64,000 nt of DNA from Alphaproteobacteria bacterium (lineage in GTDB: Bacteria; Pseudomonadota; Alphaproteobacteria; JACAEB01). Under the pieces are notes generated by a model. That model did no database searches. It was not told where the DNA came from and worked only from the letters and a program-made list of their open reading frames with translations. The DNA is taken from assembly GCA_024236075.1 (NCBI GenBank), contig JACKLE010000001.1:310001-374000 (forward strand). The letters are read 5' to 3'. A program made the translations under genes and the position numbers. Shown in pieces: positions 47,604 through 56,385 of this stretch (within the stretch, counting starts at the first letter, position 1; every line of letters starts with the position of its first letter).

Positions 47604-49805
47604 GTGAGCCCCAACGAACTTGCCGATCTTCTCTGGGTGCTCGTCAGCACCGTCCTCGTCATCGTCATGCAGGCCGGCTTCCTGTGCCTGGAGACCGGCG
47701 TCGTCCGCGCCAAGAACGGCATCAACGTCGCGATCAAGAACGTCAGCGACTTCTGCCTGTCGACCGTCATCTTCTGGGCGTTCGGCTTCGCGCTGATGTT
47801 CGGCGCCACGGGGCACGGCCTCTTCGGATATTCCGGCTTCTTCTTCAACGGCTATCTCACGAACGAGGAGATGGCGTGGAAGGACATGGCCTTCTTCTTC
47901 TTCCAGGTCGCCTTCTGCGGCACCTCTGTGACCATCGTCTCGGGCGCGGTCGCCGAGCGCATGACCTTCGCCGGCTACATGGTGATCGTCGCCATCATGT
48001 CGGCGGTCGTCTACCCGCTCTTCGGCCATTGGGCCTGGGGCGGGGCGAGCGGCGCGAGCGCGGGCGGCTGGCTCCAGAAGATGGGGTTCATCGACTTCGC
48101 CGGCTCGACCGTCGTTCATTCGGTGGGCGGATGGGTGGCGCTCGCCGCGCTTCTCCTCATCGGGCCGCGCCTCGGCCGCTTCGGCACCCACGGGCGCGTC
48201 ATCGAGGGCCACAACCTGCCGTTCTCCGTCCTCGGCGTCATCCTGCTCTGGATCGGCTGGTTCGGCTTCAACGGCGGCTCGACGCTCGCGCTGAACAAGG
48301 ACGTGCCGCTCATTCTCATCAACACGCTGCTGGCGGCGGCGATGGGCGGCATAGCGGGCTTCGGCTACACCTGGATCCGGGACCGGCGCGCGAGCGCGAC
48401 GGGCGGCATGAACGCCATCCTCGCGGGCCTCGTCGCCATCACCGCGAACTGCCATCTCGTGACCTTCGCCGAGGCGCTCGCCATCGGCACGGTCGGCGGC
48501 ATCATCGCCATCGAGGGCGAGCGGCTCCTGGCGAAGCTGCGGATCGACGACGCCGTCTCGGCGGTGCCGGTCCATCTCTTCGCCGGCATTTGGGGCACGC
48601 TCGCCGTCGCGCTCTTCGGCGATCCGGCGGGCTTCGGCGGGCGGTCCTGGCTTCAGCAGCTCGAGGTTCAGGCGCTCGGCGTCGCCATGGCGGGGGTCGT
48701 CGCCTTCGGGATCTCGCTGCCGGCGCTCTGGCTCGCCTCGCGCGTCCTGCGCCTGCGCGTCTCCTTCAAGGCCGAACGGCAGGGCCTCAACATCGTCGAG
48801 CACGGCGCCTCGTCCTCGCTGCAGGATCTGCTCGAGTCGATGGAAGGCCACAGCCGCACGGGCAAGTTCACGGGGCCCGTGCCCGTCGAGCCCTTCACCG
48901 AGGCCGGCATCATCGCGACCCAGTACAACCGGGTGGCCAAGCGCTTCGACCACGAGGTCCGCGAGCGCGAGCGCATCGCCCAGGAGCTGCTCGCGGCCAA
49001 GGAGAAGGCCGAGCTCGCCGCCGACGCCAAGACGCAGTTCGTGGCCAATGTCAGCCACGAGCTCAGGACGCCGCTCAACGCCATCATCGGCTTCTCGGAG
49101 ATCATCTCCAAGGAGATGTTCGGTCCGGTCGGCAACGCACAGTATAAGGACTATATCGGCGACATCCACCGCTCGGGCCGTCACCTTCTGTCCATCATCA
49201 ACGACATCCTCGATTTCTCCAAGATCGAAGCGGAGAAGATGCGCCTGAGCGAGACCCCCGTCGACGTCGGCGAGGTCATCCAGGCGGCCCACACCATGGT
49301 GCGCGAGCGCGCGCGCGAGGAGGGCGTCGCGCTCGACTTCCCCGAGGCGCTCGAGCTGCCGCCGCTACTCGCCGACGAGCGGGCCCTGAAGCAGATCCTC
49401 ATCAACCTCCTGTCGAACGCCGTGAAGTTCACGCCGGAGGGCGGCTCGGTGACGGTGACGGCCGAGATCGAATGCGACGGGCGCTTCGCGCTCGCCGTCA
49501 TCGACACGGGGCGCGGCATGCGCCGCGAGGACATTCCCCGCGCTCTCGAGCCCTTCAGTCAGATAACGGACAACGCGACGGTCTACTCGCCCGAGGGAAC
49601 TGGCCTCGGCCTGCCCCTCACCAACGCGTTCACGAAGCTCCATGGCGGGAGCCTCGTCATCACCTCGAAGCCCGGCGCGGGCACGACCGTCACGGTGCGC
49701 TTCCCCGCCGCGCGCGTCCTCTGGCCCAAGGAGGACGGCGACGAGCCGGCGGACGACCACCAGAGCCTCGACGACGCGCTCAAGGGCGGCTTTGCTGTCG
49801 CCTGA
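47604..49805 (+). CDS. Ammonium transporter - histidine kinase fusion
   Basis: The 733-residue product joins an Amt/MEP/Rh channel (residues ~1-395) to a histidine kinase (~430-715). The Amt half has 11 hydrophobic segments, QAGFLCLETG, AFCGTSVTIVSGAVAER and the twin channel histidines His172 (GSTVVHSVGG) and His324 (VPVHLFAGIWG). The kinase half has His485 (VSHELRTPLNAIIGFSEI), N-box LLSNAVKFTPEGG, G1 VIDTGRGM and G2 GTGLGLPL. A related fusion, Ks-Amt5 of Kuenenia, senses ammonium. No response regulator or GlnK is near. I chose GTG 47604 (GGAG 9 bases before); GTG 47574 is possible. Confidence 0.92.
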   Translation: MSPNELADLLWVLVSTVLVIVMQAGFLCLETGVVRAKNGINVAIKNVSDFCLSTVIFWAFGFALMFGATGHGLFGYSGFFFNGYLTNEEMAWKDMAFFFFQVAFCGTSVTIVSGAVAERMTFAGYMVIVAIMSAVVYPLFGHWAWGGASGASAGGWLQKMGFIDFAGSTVVHSVGGWVALAALLLIGPRLGRFGTHGRVIEGHNLPFSVLGVILLWIGWFGFNGGSTLALNKDVPLILINTLLAAAMGGIAGFGYTWIRDRRASATGGMNAILAGLVAITANCHLVTFAEALAIGTVGGIIAIEGERLLAKLRIDDAVSAVPVHLFAGIWGTLAVALFGDPAGFGGRSWLQQLEVQALGVAMAGVVAFGISLPALWLASRVLRLRVSFKAERQGLNIVEHGASSSLQDLLESMEGHSRTGKFTGPVPVEPFTEAGIIATQYNRVAKRFDHEVRERERIAQELLAAKEKAELAADAKTQFVANVSHELRTPLNAIIGFSEIISKEMFGPVGNAQYKDYIGDIHRSGRHLLSIINDILDFSKIEAEKMRLSETPVDVGEVIQAAHTMVRERAREEGVALDFPEALELPPLLADERALKQILINLLSNAVKFTPEGGSVTVTAEIECDGRFALAVIDTGRGMRREDIPRALEPFSQITDNATVYSPEGTGLGLPLTNAFTKLHGGSLVITSKPGAGTTVTVRFPAARVLWPKEDGDEPADDHQSLDDALKGGFAVA

Positions 49806-49899
49806 ACCGGGGATTTCTTTCAGTTCACGTGTTGAGCCGGCGAATTTCTGATAGTTTCCGTACCGATTGCTCGATCCTTCCCGACCACAGGGGACGACG

Positions 49900-50898
49900 A
49901 TGGCGCTCGGTATCTCGCTCGCGGGCACGCCAGGGCCCGATCTTCTCGACGGCACGGCGAAGGACGACACGCTCGACGGCGACGCCGGCAACGACACGCT
50001 GCACGGCCTGGCCGGGTCCGACGTCCTGTCTGGCGGCATGGGCCGCGACAGCATTTCGGGCGGCGACGGCTACGACACGATCGACGGCGGCGACGGGGCG
50101 GACACGCTTTCCGGGGACGCCGGATTCGACTCGCTGTCCGGCGGGCTCGGCAATGACAGCCTTTCCGGCGGCATCGGCTTCGACACGCTCGACGGAGGCG
50201 AGGGCGCCGACACGTTGCGGGGCGATGCGGGCGCCGACGTGCTCTCGGGCGGCGCCGGCAATGACAGCCTGTCGGGCGGCGAGGGCTACGACACGCTCGA
50301 CGGCGGCGACGGCTCCGACACGCTTCAGGGCGATGCGGGCTTCGACTCCCTGGTCGGCGGGCTCGGCAATGACAGCCTTCTGGGCGGGGCGGGGAACGAC
50401 ACGCTGGACGGCGGCGATGGCGCCGACACGCTTCACGGCGATGCGGGCTCCGATCTCATGACGGGCGGCGTGGGGAACGACAGCATGTCGGGCGGCGCCG
50501 GCTACGATACGCTCGATGGCGGGGACGGCGCGGACACGCTCTTCGGCGACCAGGGCTTCGACCTTCTCCTCGGCGGCACCGGCGCCGACAGCCTCGACGG
50601 CGGAGCGGGCATGGATACGCTCGACGGCGGCGCGGGCAACGACACACTCAAGGGCGGCTTCGGCAACGATTCCTTCGTCTTCGCCGACGGCGGCGGGCAC
50701 GACGTCGTCCTCGACTTCGACGATGCCGGCGACGACGTCATCGTCCTCTCGATCTCGGGCGTTACGACGTATGCCGACGTTCAGGCGGCGATGGGCCAGG
50801 TAGGCTCGGACGTCCTCATCGATTTCGGGACGACCAGCATCCTGCTCGTCAACACGGCGCTCGCCAGCGTCGGCATGGACGATTTCCAGTTCGTCTGA
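49900..50898 (+). CDS. RTX (hemolysin-type calcium-binding) repeat protein
   Basis: The 332-residue product has no signal peptide and is almost all RTX nonapeptides GGxGxDxLx, from about residue 25 to 250, followed by a C-terminal ~75 residues with [16 protein letters not shown] and the end DDFQFV, typical of type I secretion signals. Each motif binds calcium outside the cell. There is no enzymatic domain. Start ATG 49900 follows AGGGGA. No type I secretion genes lie nearby. Residues 62-241 form a regular 36-residue super-repeat (four nonapeptides each, five copies). Confidence 0.9.
   Translation: MALGISLAGTPGPDLLDGTAKDDTLDGDAGNDTLHGLAGSDVLSGGMGRDSISGGDGYDTIDGGDGADTLSGDAGFDSLSGGLGNDSLSGGIGFDTLDGGEGADTLRGDAGADVLSGGAGNDSLSGGEGYDTLDGGDGSDTLQGDAGFDSLVGGLGNDSLLGGAGNDTLDGGDGADTLHGDAGSDLMTGGVGNDSMSGGAGYDTLDGGDGADTLFGDQGFDLLLGGTGADSLDGGAGMDTLDGGAGNDTLKGGFGNDSFVFADGGGHDVVLDFDDAGDDVIVLSISGVTTYADVQAAMGQVGSDVLIDFGTTSILLVNTALASVGMDDFQFV
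50083..50622 (+). repeat. Five tandem 108-base units inside the RTX gene
   Basis: Five head-to-tail 108-base units encode four nonapeptides each, in the fixed order DGGDGADTL, xGDAGFDSL, xGGLGNDSL, xGGxGYDTL. Units 1-5 begin at 50083, 50191, 50299, 50407 and 50515. Similarity is high enough that unequal crossing over could change copy number. Confidence 0.8.
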
Positions 50899-50944
50899 GC
50901 GGGCGGCGCTTGCCGGGGGCCCGGCGGCGCGATAAGCCGGTTCC

Positions 50945-51826
50945 ATGACCGACAGAACTTCGTTGCGGCCGCGGCGCAGCGCGCTCTTCGTGCCGGCGGT
51001 GAACGAGCGGGCGCTGGCCAAGGCCGCGGGCCTCGACGCCGACGTCTTCATTCTCGATCTCGAGGATTCGGTCGCGCCCGAGCGCAAGGCCGCGGCGCGC
51101 GAGGCCGCCGCCGCGGCGCTCCGCGAGGCCCGCCTGCCGCCGCACGCCGAACGCGCGGTGCGCATCAACGGCTTCGGCGACGGCCTCGGCCTCGCCGATC
51201 TCGAGGCGCTTCGCGAGGCCCGGCCCGATGCGGTCGTCGTTCCGAAGGTCACGGGCGTCGAGGAGGCGGCGCTCGCGGGCGCGCGCGTTCAGCAGACGCT
51301 CGGCGCCGGCGTCGCGCTCTGGCTCATGATGGAGACGCCGGGCGCCGTGCTCGATGCCCTGGCGATCGCGCGCACCGCCCGCTCGGGTCCGCTCGGGGGC
51401 TTCCTCGCCGGTCTCAACGATCTCGCCAAGGACACGCGCGCCATGCCCGCGCCGGGCCGCGGCATCTTCCTGCCGGCGCTCGCGAACATCCTCTACGCCG
51501 CGCGGGCCGAGGGCCTCGTCGCGCTTGACGGCGTCTACAACGAGATTTCCGACGAGGCGGGCTTCCTTGCCGAATGCCGGCAAGGCCGCGAGCTCGGCTA
51601 TGACGGAAAGACGCTCATCCATCCCTCGCAGGTCGCGCCCGCGAACGAGGTCTATGCCCCCGCGCAGGCCGAGCTCGCCTGGGCGCGCCGGATCATAGCC
51701 GCTTTCGATGCCCCCGAAGCCGCCGGGAAGGCCGTCATGGCGCTCGACGGGCAGATGGTCGAGAGGCTGCATCTCCAGGCCGCGCGGCGGCTCGTGGCCC
51801 TCGCGGAGCGCCTCGCTGAACGGTAG
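50945..51826 (+). CDS. HpcH/HpaI aldolase / CitE-like CoA ester lyase
   Basis: The 293-residue product has the TIM-barrel motifs of citrate lyase beta-like and malyl-CoA lyase proteins: RSALFVPAVNERALAKA, DVFILDLEDSVAPERKAAAR, VVVPKV, MMETPGAVLDALAIA, and the C-terminal GKTLIHPSQ. The metal-binding glutamate and aspartate are in METPG and LAGLNDLAKD. A malyl-CoA or 3-methylmalyl-CoA type lyase is likely, but citramalyl-CoA is also possible. It lies alone, 47 bases after the RTX gene. Confidence 0.9.
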   Translation: MTDRTSLRPRRSALFVPAVNERALAKAAGLDADVFILDLEDSVAPERKAAAREAAAAALREARLPPHAERAVRINGFGDGLGLADLEALREARPDAVVVPKVTGVEEAALAGARVQQTLGAGVALWLMMETPGAVLDALAIARTARSGPLGGFLAGLNDLAKDTRAMPAPGRGIFLPALANILYAARAEGLVALDGVYNEISDEAGFLAECRQGRELGYDGKTLIHPSQVAPANEVYAPAQAELAWARRIIAAFDAPEAAGKAVMALDGQMVERLHLQAARRLVALAERLAER

Positions 51827-51839
51827 ATGTCCAAAACAT

Positions 51840-51875
51840 GTCCAGTTGATAACGAGAAAATTAGTCCAACTGGAC
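51840..51875. promoter_or_regulatory. Inverted repeat upstream of the acidic lipoprotein gene
   Basis: GTCCAGTTG (51840-51848) and CAACTGGAC (51867-51875) form a perfect 9-base inverted repeat around an AT-rich 18-base spacer. A direct GTCCA also lies just before it (51830). It follows the lyase stop by 13 bases and precedes the lipoprotein start by ~125. No T-run follows, so an operator is more likely than a terminator. Confidence 0.4.
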
Positions 51876-51999
51876 CCGCCCCCTATCGCAGTTGAGCGGA
51901 TTTAACTAAAGTCGCCTGGACGCGAGTCGGGGCTGTGGGGCCTCTGTCCTCTATAGGGACGGGCAGCGCGTCGCTGTGTCAACGTAGGGAGAGAGTGCT

Positions 52000-52311
52000 G
52001 TGACCAATCTTATTCGCCCGTTTGCGCTGGCGCTTGCTGCTGCCGGCGTGTTCGGCCTGGCCGCGTGCGACCAGGGCCAGAAGGCCGAGGAGACCGCGCC
52101 GCCTCCGGTCGCCGAGGAAACCGCACCCCCGGCTGCCGAGGAAACGATGCCGGCGACGACCGAGGAGGCCGCTCCGGCCGCCGAGGAAGAAGCTCCTGCC
52201 GCGACCGAAGAGGCGCCTGCCGAAACGGAAGAGGCTCCGGCCGCGACCGAAGAGGCTCCGGCGACCGAAGAGGCGCCGGCCGAGACGGAAGAGACCCCGG
52301 CCACGCCGTAA
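52000..52311 (+). CDS. Ala/Glu/Pro-rich acidic lipoprotein
   Basis: The 103-residue product has a signal peptide and a lipobox (FGLAAC, Cys23), then a low-complexity tail of EEAPA and EETAP repeats (about 12 units) ending TPATP. The tail is acidic and likely unfolded. The GTG start follows GGGAGAGAG. No domain is recognisable. A surface or periplasmic spacer role is plausible. Confidence 0.7.
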   Translation: MTNLIRPFALALAAAGVFGLAACDQGQKAEETAPPPVAEETAPPAAEETMPATTEEAAPAAEEEAPAATEEAPAETEEAPAATEEAPATEEAPAETEETPATP

Positions 52312-52336
52312 GGCTCAGTGTCTGACGATCGCGTGG

Positions 52337-52359
52337 GAGGCGGAGCATCGCTCCGCCTC
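52337..52359 (+). terminator. Strong stem-loop after the acidic lipoprotein gene
   Basis: GAGGCGGAGC-ATC-GCTCCGCCTC is a perfect 10-base stem with a 3-base loop, extended outward by further pairing (CGATCG at 52326 with CGATCG at 52365). It begins 25 bases past the stop codon at 52311. There is no long T-run. It likely ends the lipoprotein mRNA before sdhC. Confidence 0.6.
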
Positions 52360-52483
52360 TCGCACGATCGACGGTCTCGTGCTTTGACTTGGACCGCGGC
52401 GCGGCTAGAGTGGCGCCGCCCGGTTTGCGGCTGGCCCCGTCCGCGCCAGCCCTTCGTCCTCAATGCGCAAAGGCGTCACGGCA

Positions 52484-52915
52484 ATGGCTGAGGCCGAGGC
52501 CCCTATCGGAGATTCGAGGCCCGCCCGAGAGCGGCCCCTCTCGCCCCATCTCCAGATCTACAAATGGCCGGTGACCATGGCGACCTCGATCGCGCATCGC
52601 GTGACGGGGGTCGGCAACGCGCTCGGCATGCTCCTTTTGGCCTGGTGGCTCATCGCGCTCGCGAGCGGCCCGGATGCCTACGAGATCGTGCGCGCCGCGA
52701 TGGCCTCGTTCCCGGGACGCCTCGTGCTCTTCGGCTTCACGCTTTCGCTCGTCTTCCATTCGCTGAACGGCGTGCGCCACCTCTTCTGGGACGCGGGCCA
52801 CGGCTTCGGGCTCAGGACGGCGCGCGCGACGGGACTGCTCGTCTTCGTGCTGACCGTTCTCGTCGCCCTGGCCATCTGGGCGCTCGCCTATGCCGCCGCC
52901 GGAGGCGCGCCATGA
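52484..52915 (+). CDS. sdhC: Succinate dehydrogenase cytochrome b556 subunit
   Basis: SdhC anchors the complex in the membrane and binds haem b with SdhD. The product has RPLSPHLQIYKWPVTMATSIAHRVTG and LVFHSLNGVRHLFWDAGHGFGL, with the haem-ligand histidine region, and three membrane helices. I chose ATG 52484 (protein MAEAEAP; 143 residues) as the better match to the family; an ATG at 52463 would add 7 residues. The stop overlaps the sdhD start by four bases. Confidence 0.93.
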   Translation: MAEAEAPIGDSRPARERPLSPHLQIYKWPVTMATSIAHRVTGVGNALGMLLLAWWLIALASGPDAYEIVRAAMASFPGRLVLFGFTLSLVFHSLNGVRHLFWDAGHGFGLRTARATGLLVFVLTVLVALAIWALAYAAAGGAP

Positions 52916-53292
52916 CGCTGAAGACACCGCTCTCCCGCGCCCGCGGGCTCGGCTCGGCGAAGGAGGGCGTCGGGCATTTCATCCTGCAGCGGGCCACCGC
53001 GATCGCCAATGTGCCGCTGACGGTGTGGTTCGTCGCGAGCCTCATCTATTTCTGCGGCGCGGACTACGAGGCGGCGCACGCCTATCTCGCCAATCCGGTC
53101 GTCACCGTTCTCGCCGCGCTGTTCCTCGTGAGCGTGCTCTTCCATATGCGCCTCGGGCTTCAGGTGGTCATCGAGGACTACATCGCGAAGGAGGGCACGC
53201 GCATCGCGCTGCTCCTTCTCATGAATTTCGCTGTCGCCGTGCTCGCGGTGGCGTGCCTGTACAGCGTGCTGAAAATAGGTCTCGGGCCGTGA
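52912..53292 (+). CDS. sdhD: Succinate dehydrogenase membrane anchor subunit
   Basis: SdhD completes the quinone and haem site. The 126-residue product has RARGLGSAKEGVGHFILQRATAIAN, three membrane helices and LLFVSVLFHMRLGLQVVIEDYI with the conserved histidine and aspartate. It overlaps sdhC by ATGA. It is followed by a 120-base gap before sdhA. Confidence 0.93.
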   Translation: MTLKTPLSRARGLGSAKEGVGHFILQRATAIANVPLTVWFVASLIYFCGADYEAAHAYLANPVVTVLAALFLVSVLFHMRLGLQVVIEDYIAKEGTRIALLLLMNFAVAVLAVACLYSVLKIGLGP

Positions 53293-53412
53293 TCGGCGCG
53301 CGCAAGGCAGATCCCGAACGGATGCATCGGCGGAGCGCGGCGCGATCGCCCCGGCTTCGTCCGGCGCCAGCTCTTTCGCTACGCCAACCTCATCGTGTGA
53401 GTGGACCTACCC

Positions 53413-55197
53413 ATGGCAGCCTACGAGGTCATCGACCACAGCTATGACGTCGTCGTGGTCGGAGCGGGCGGCGCGGGCCTGAGGGCGACGCTCGGCTGCG
53501 CGCAGGCCGGCCTGCGCACGGCCTGCGTCACGAAGGTCTTTCCGACCCGCAGCCACACCGTCGCGGCGCAGGGCGGCATCTCCGCCGCGCTCGGCAATAT
53601 GGGCGAGGACGACTGGCGCTGGCACATGTACGACACCGTGAAGGGGTCGGACTGGCTCGGCGACCAGGACGCCATCGAATATCTCTGCCGCCACGCGCCC
53701 GCCGCCGTCTATGAGCTCGAGCATTTCGGCGTCCCCTTCAGCCGCACCGGGGAGGGCAAGATCTACCAGCGCGCCTTCGGCGGCATGACGCGCAATTTCG
53801 GCGAGGGCCAGATCCAGCGCACCTGCGCGGCCGCCGACCGCACCGGCCACGCCATCCTCCATTCGCTCTACGGCCAGTCGCTGCGCTACGACGCCGATTT
53901 CTACATCGAGTACATCGCGCTCGACCTCATCATGGACGAGGAGGGCGCCTGCCGGGGCCTCATGGCCTGGTGCCTCGACGACGGCACGATCCACCGCTTC
54001 CGCGCCGGCCGCACGATCCTCGCCACCGGCGGCTACGGGCGCGCCTATTTCTCCTGCACGAGCGCCCACACCTGCACGGGCGACGGCAATGCCATGGTGC
54101 TGCGCGCCGGGCTGCCGCTCCAGGACATGGAGTTCGTCCAGTTCCATCCGACCGGCATCTACGGCGCGGGCGTCCTCATCACCGAGGGCGTGCGCGGGGA
54201 AGGCGGCTATCTCGTCAACTCGGAGGGCGAGCGCTTCATGGAGCGCTACGCGCCGCACGCCAAGGACCTCGCCTCGCGCGACGTGGTGAGCCGCGCCATG
54301 ACCATCGAGATCCGCGAGGGGCGCGGCGTCGGTCCCTTGAAGGACCACATCTTCCTGCACCTCGACCATCTGGACCCCAAGGTCATCCACGAACGCCTGC
54401 CGGGCATCTCCGAGTCGGCGCGCATCTTCGCCGGCGTCGACGTGACGAAGCAGCCGATCCCGGTGCTGCCGACCGTCCACTACAATATGGGCGGCATACC
54501 GACGAATTATCACGGCGAGGCGGTGACGCTGAAAGGCGAGGACCCGGATTTCATCGTGCCCGGCCTCATGGCGGTGGGGGAGGCGGCCTGCGTCTCCGTG
54601 CACGGAGCGAACCGCCTCGGCTCGAACTCGCTCACCGACCTCGTCGTCTTCGGGCGCGCCGCCGCGCTGCGCTGCGCCGAGACGATGGAGGCGCACGCGC
54701 AGCTCCCCGAGCTGCCCAAGGGCGCGGGCGAGGCGGCGCTCGCGCGCTTCGACCGCTTCCGCCACGCGGCGGGCGGCACGCCTACCGCCGCGCTGCGCCT
54801 CGAGATGCAAAAGGGCATGCAGACGAACTGCGCGGTCTTCCGCACCGGCGAGGTTCTGGAGGAAGGGCGCGCGCTCATGCGCGGCGTCGCCGAGAAGGCG
54901 AGGGACATCCGCGTCACCGACCGCTCGCTCGTCTGGAACACCGACCTCGTCGAGACGCTCGAGTTCGACAATCTCCTCGGCCAGGCGATCGTCACGGTCG
55001 AGGGAGCGGTGGCGCGCCAGGAAAGCCGGGGCGCCCATGCGCGCGAGGATTTTCCGAACCGCGACGACGAGGCCTGGATGAAGCACACGCTCGCCTGGTT
55101 CGACGGCGCGAGCCCGCGCCTCGCCTACCGGCCGGTGCACGCCTACACCATGACGAACGAAATCCAGTACATCGCGCCCAAGGCGCGGGTCTATTGA
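53413..55197 (+). CDS. sdhA: Succinate dehydrogenase flavoprotein subunit
   Basis: SdhA oxidises succinate to fumarate with covalently bound FAD. The 594-residue product has [21 protein letters not shown], the FAD-linking histidine in [55 protein letters not shown] and the C-terminal Ala-Tyr-Thr-rich end. ATG 53413 gives the usual start [12 protein letters not shown]. Gene order is sdhC-sdhD-sdhA-sdhB, as in other alphaproteobacteria. Confidence 0.98.
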   Translation: MAAYEVIDHSYDVVVVGAGGAGLRATLGCAQAGLRTACVTKVFPTRSHTVAAQGGISAALGNMGEDDWRWHMYDTVKGSDWLGDQDAIEYLCRHAPAAVYELEHFGVPFSRTGEGKIYQRAFGGMTRNFGEGQIQRTCAAADRTGHAILHSLYGQSLRYDADFYIEYIALDLIMDEEGACRGLMAWCLDDGTIHRFRAGRTILATGGYGRAYFSCTSAHTCTGDGNAMVLRAGLPLQDMEFVQFHPTGIYGAGVLITEGVRGEGGYLVNSEGERFMERYAPHAKDLASRDVVSRAMTIEIREGRGVGPLKDHIFLHLDHLDPKVIHERLPGISESARIFAGVDVTKQPIPVLPTVHYNMGGIPTNYHGEAVTLKGEDPDFIVPGLMAVGEAACVSVHGANRLGSNSLTDLVVFGRAAALRCAETMEAHAQLPELPKGAGEAALARFDRFRHAAGGTPTAALRLEMQKGMQTNCAVFRTGEVLEEGRALMRGVAEKARDIRVTDRSLVWNTDLVETLEFDNLLGQAIVTVEGAVARQESRGAHAREDFPNRDDEAWMKHTLAWFDGASPRLAYRPVHAYTMTNEIQYIAPKARVY

Positions 55198-55227
55198 CAC
55201 GCCCACGGAAGGGTTGAGGATCGAGAA

Positions 55228-56022
55228 ATGGTCGAGCTTGCGTTGCCTAAGGGAAGCCAGGTCAAGGCGGGGCGCACCGTGAAGGCGCCCGCGGGGCCCG
55301 ACGGCAAGCGCCCCAAGCGCATCAAGAAGTTCAAGGTCTATCGCTACGATCCGGACAAGGACGAAAATCCGCGCACGGACACCTACGAGGTGGACCTCGA
55401 CACCTGCGGGCCGATGATTCTCGACGCGCTCATCAAGATCAAGAACGAGATGGATTCGACGCTGACGTTCCGCCGCTCCTGCCGCGAGGGCGTGTGCGGA
55501 TCGTGCGCCATGAACATAGACGGGGCGAACACGCTCGCCTGCACCCGGGCGATCGAGGACGTCTCGGGGACGGTCGCGATCTATCCGCTGCCGCATCAGC
55601 CGGTCCTGAAGGATCTCGTGCCGGACCTCACGAACTTCTTCGCCCAGTACCGTTCCATCGAGCCCTGGCTCAAGACCGACACGCCGCCCCCCGAGAAGGA
55701 GTGGCTCCAGGCGCCCGAGGACCGCGAGAAGCTCGACGGGCGCTACGAGTGCATCCTCTGCGCCTGCTGCTCGACCTCGTGCCCCAGCTATTGGTGGAAC
55801 TCGGACCGCTTTCTGGGCCCCGCCGCGCTCCTCCACGCCCAGCGCTGGATCGTCGACAGCCGCGACGAGAAGACGGGCGAGCGCCTCGACGAGCTCGAGG
55901 ACCCCTTCCGCCTCTATCGCTGCCACACGATCATGAACTGCGCCAATGTCTGCCCCAAGGGCCTGAGCCCGGCGGAGGCCATCGCCGACATCAAGCGCAA
56001 GATGGTCGAGCGCAAGGTCTGA
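55228..56022 (+). CDS. sdhB: Succinate dehydrogenase iron-sulfur subunit
   Basis: SdhB carries electrons from FAD to quinone through three clusters. The 264-residue product has the [2Fe-2S] motif [21 protein letters not shown], the [4Fe-4S] ligands in [16 protein letters not shown] and the [3Fe-4S]/quinone-side [26 protein letters not shown]-like site precedes the ATG, 30 bases after sdhA. It ends the operon; a short hairpin TGTCTC-GCGT-GAGACA follows ~55 bases after. Confidence 0.98.
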   Translation: MVELALPKGSQVKAGRTVKAPAGPDGKRPKRIKKFKVYRYDPDKDENPRTDTYEVDLDTCGPMILDALIKIKNEMDSTLTFRRSCREGVCGSCAMNIDGANTLACTRAIEDVSGTVAIYPLPHQPVLKDLVPDLTNFFAQYRSIEPWLKTDTPPPEKEWLQAPEDREKLDGRYECILCACCSTSCPSYWWNSDRFLGPAALLHAQRWIVDSRDEKTGERLDELEDPFRLYRCHTIMNCANVCPKGLSPAEAIADIKRKMVERKV

Positions 56023-56131
56023 CGGGCGGCCGCGCGGCCTTGAAGACGCGCGGCGCCGATCCCACCTGGCCGATCTTGTCTCGCGTGAGACAGGGCGAGG
56101 GGGCCCGCGGGTCGCTCCGGGGGAGGCCGCC

Positions 56132-56341
56132 ATGGCCCATTTCAAGCGCCGCCGTTCCAAGCGTGTCGTGCGCTGCACGCTCTGCACGCCGCACCGCTGG
56201 ATGGGAAACGCCAAGGGGCGCTTCGACGAGCGCGAGCCGGCTGCGCGGGCCCATATCGCGCGCGAGGCGCGCGACGCGGACGAGCGCCGGCAGCCATCGC
56301 CCGACCGGCCTTGCCTTGCCGGCCCGAAGGAGCGCCGCTAG
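56132..56341 (+). CDS. Small basic protein with a CxxC motif
   Basis: The 69-residue product is very basic at the front (MAHFKRRRSKRVVRC) with TLCTPHRWMGNAKGRF, then an acidic-basic tail. The pair C-T-L-C and a His-Arg-Trp stretch could bind zinc or nucleic acid. I recall similar short MAHFKRxR-type proteins in alphaproteobacteria but cannot name a family. GGGGGAGG precedes the ATG. It lies after sdhB, before an esterase, in the same direction. Confidence 0.5.
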   Translation: MAHFKRRRSKRVVRCTLCTPHRWMGNAKGRFDEREPAARAHIAREARDADERRQPSPDRPCLAGPKERR

Positions 56342-56385
56342 CCTGCCCGTTCAACTGTTTACAAGACAGTGACGGGGGAAGCGCC

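Noticed and set aside
49900..50660. Regular spaced repeats, considered as a CRISPR array
   Set aside because: The repeats are in frame and encode RTX nonapeptides; there are no unique spacers and no cas genes.
53407..56214. Long minus-strand open frame opposite sdhA-sdhB
   Set aside because: The sdh genes carry all cofactor motifs; the antisense string is a shadow.
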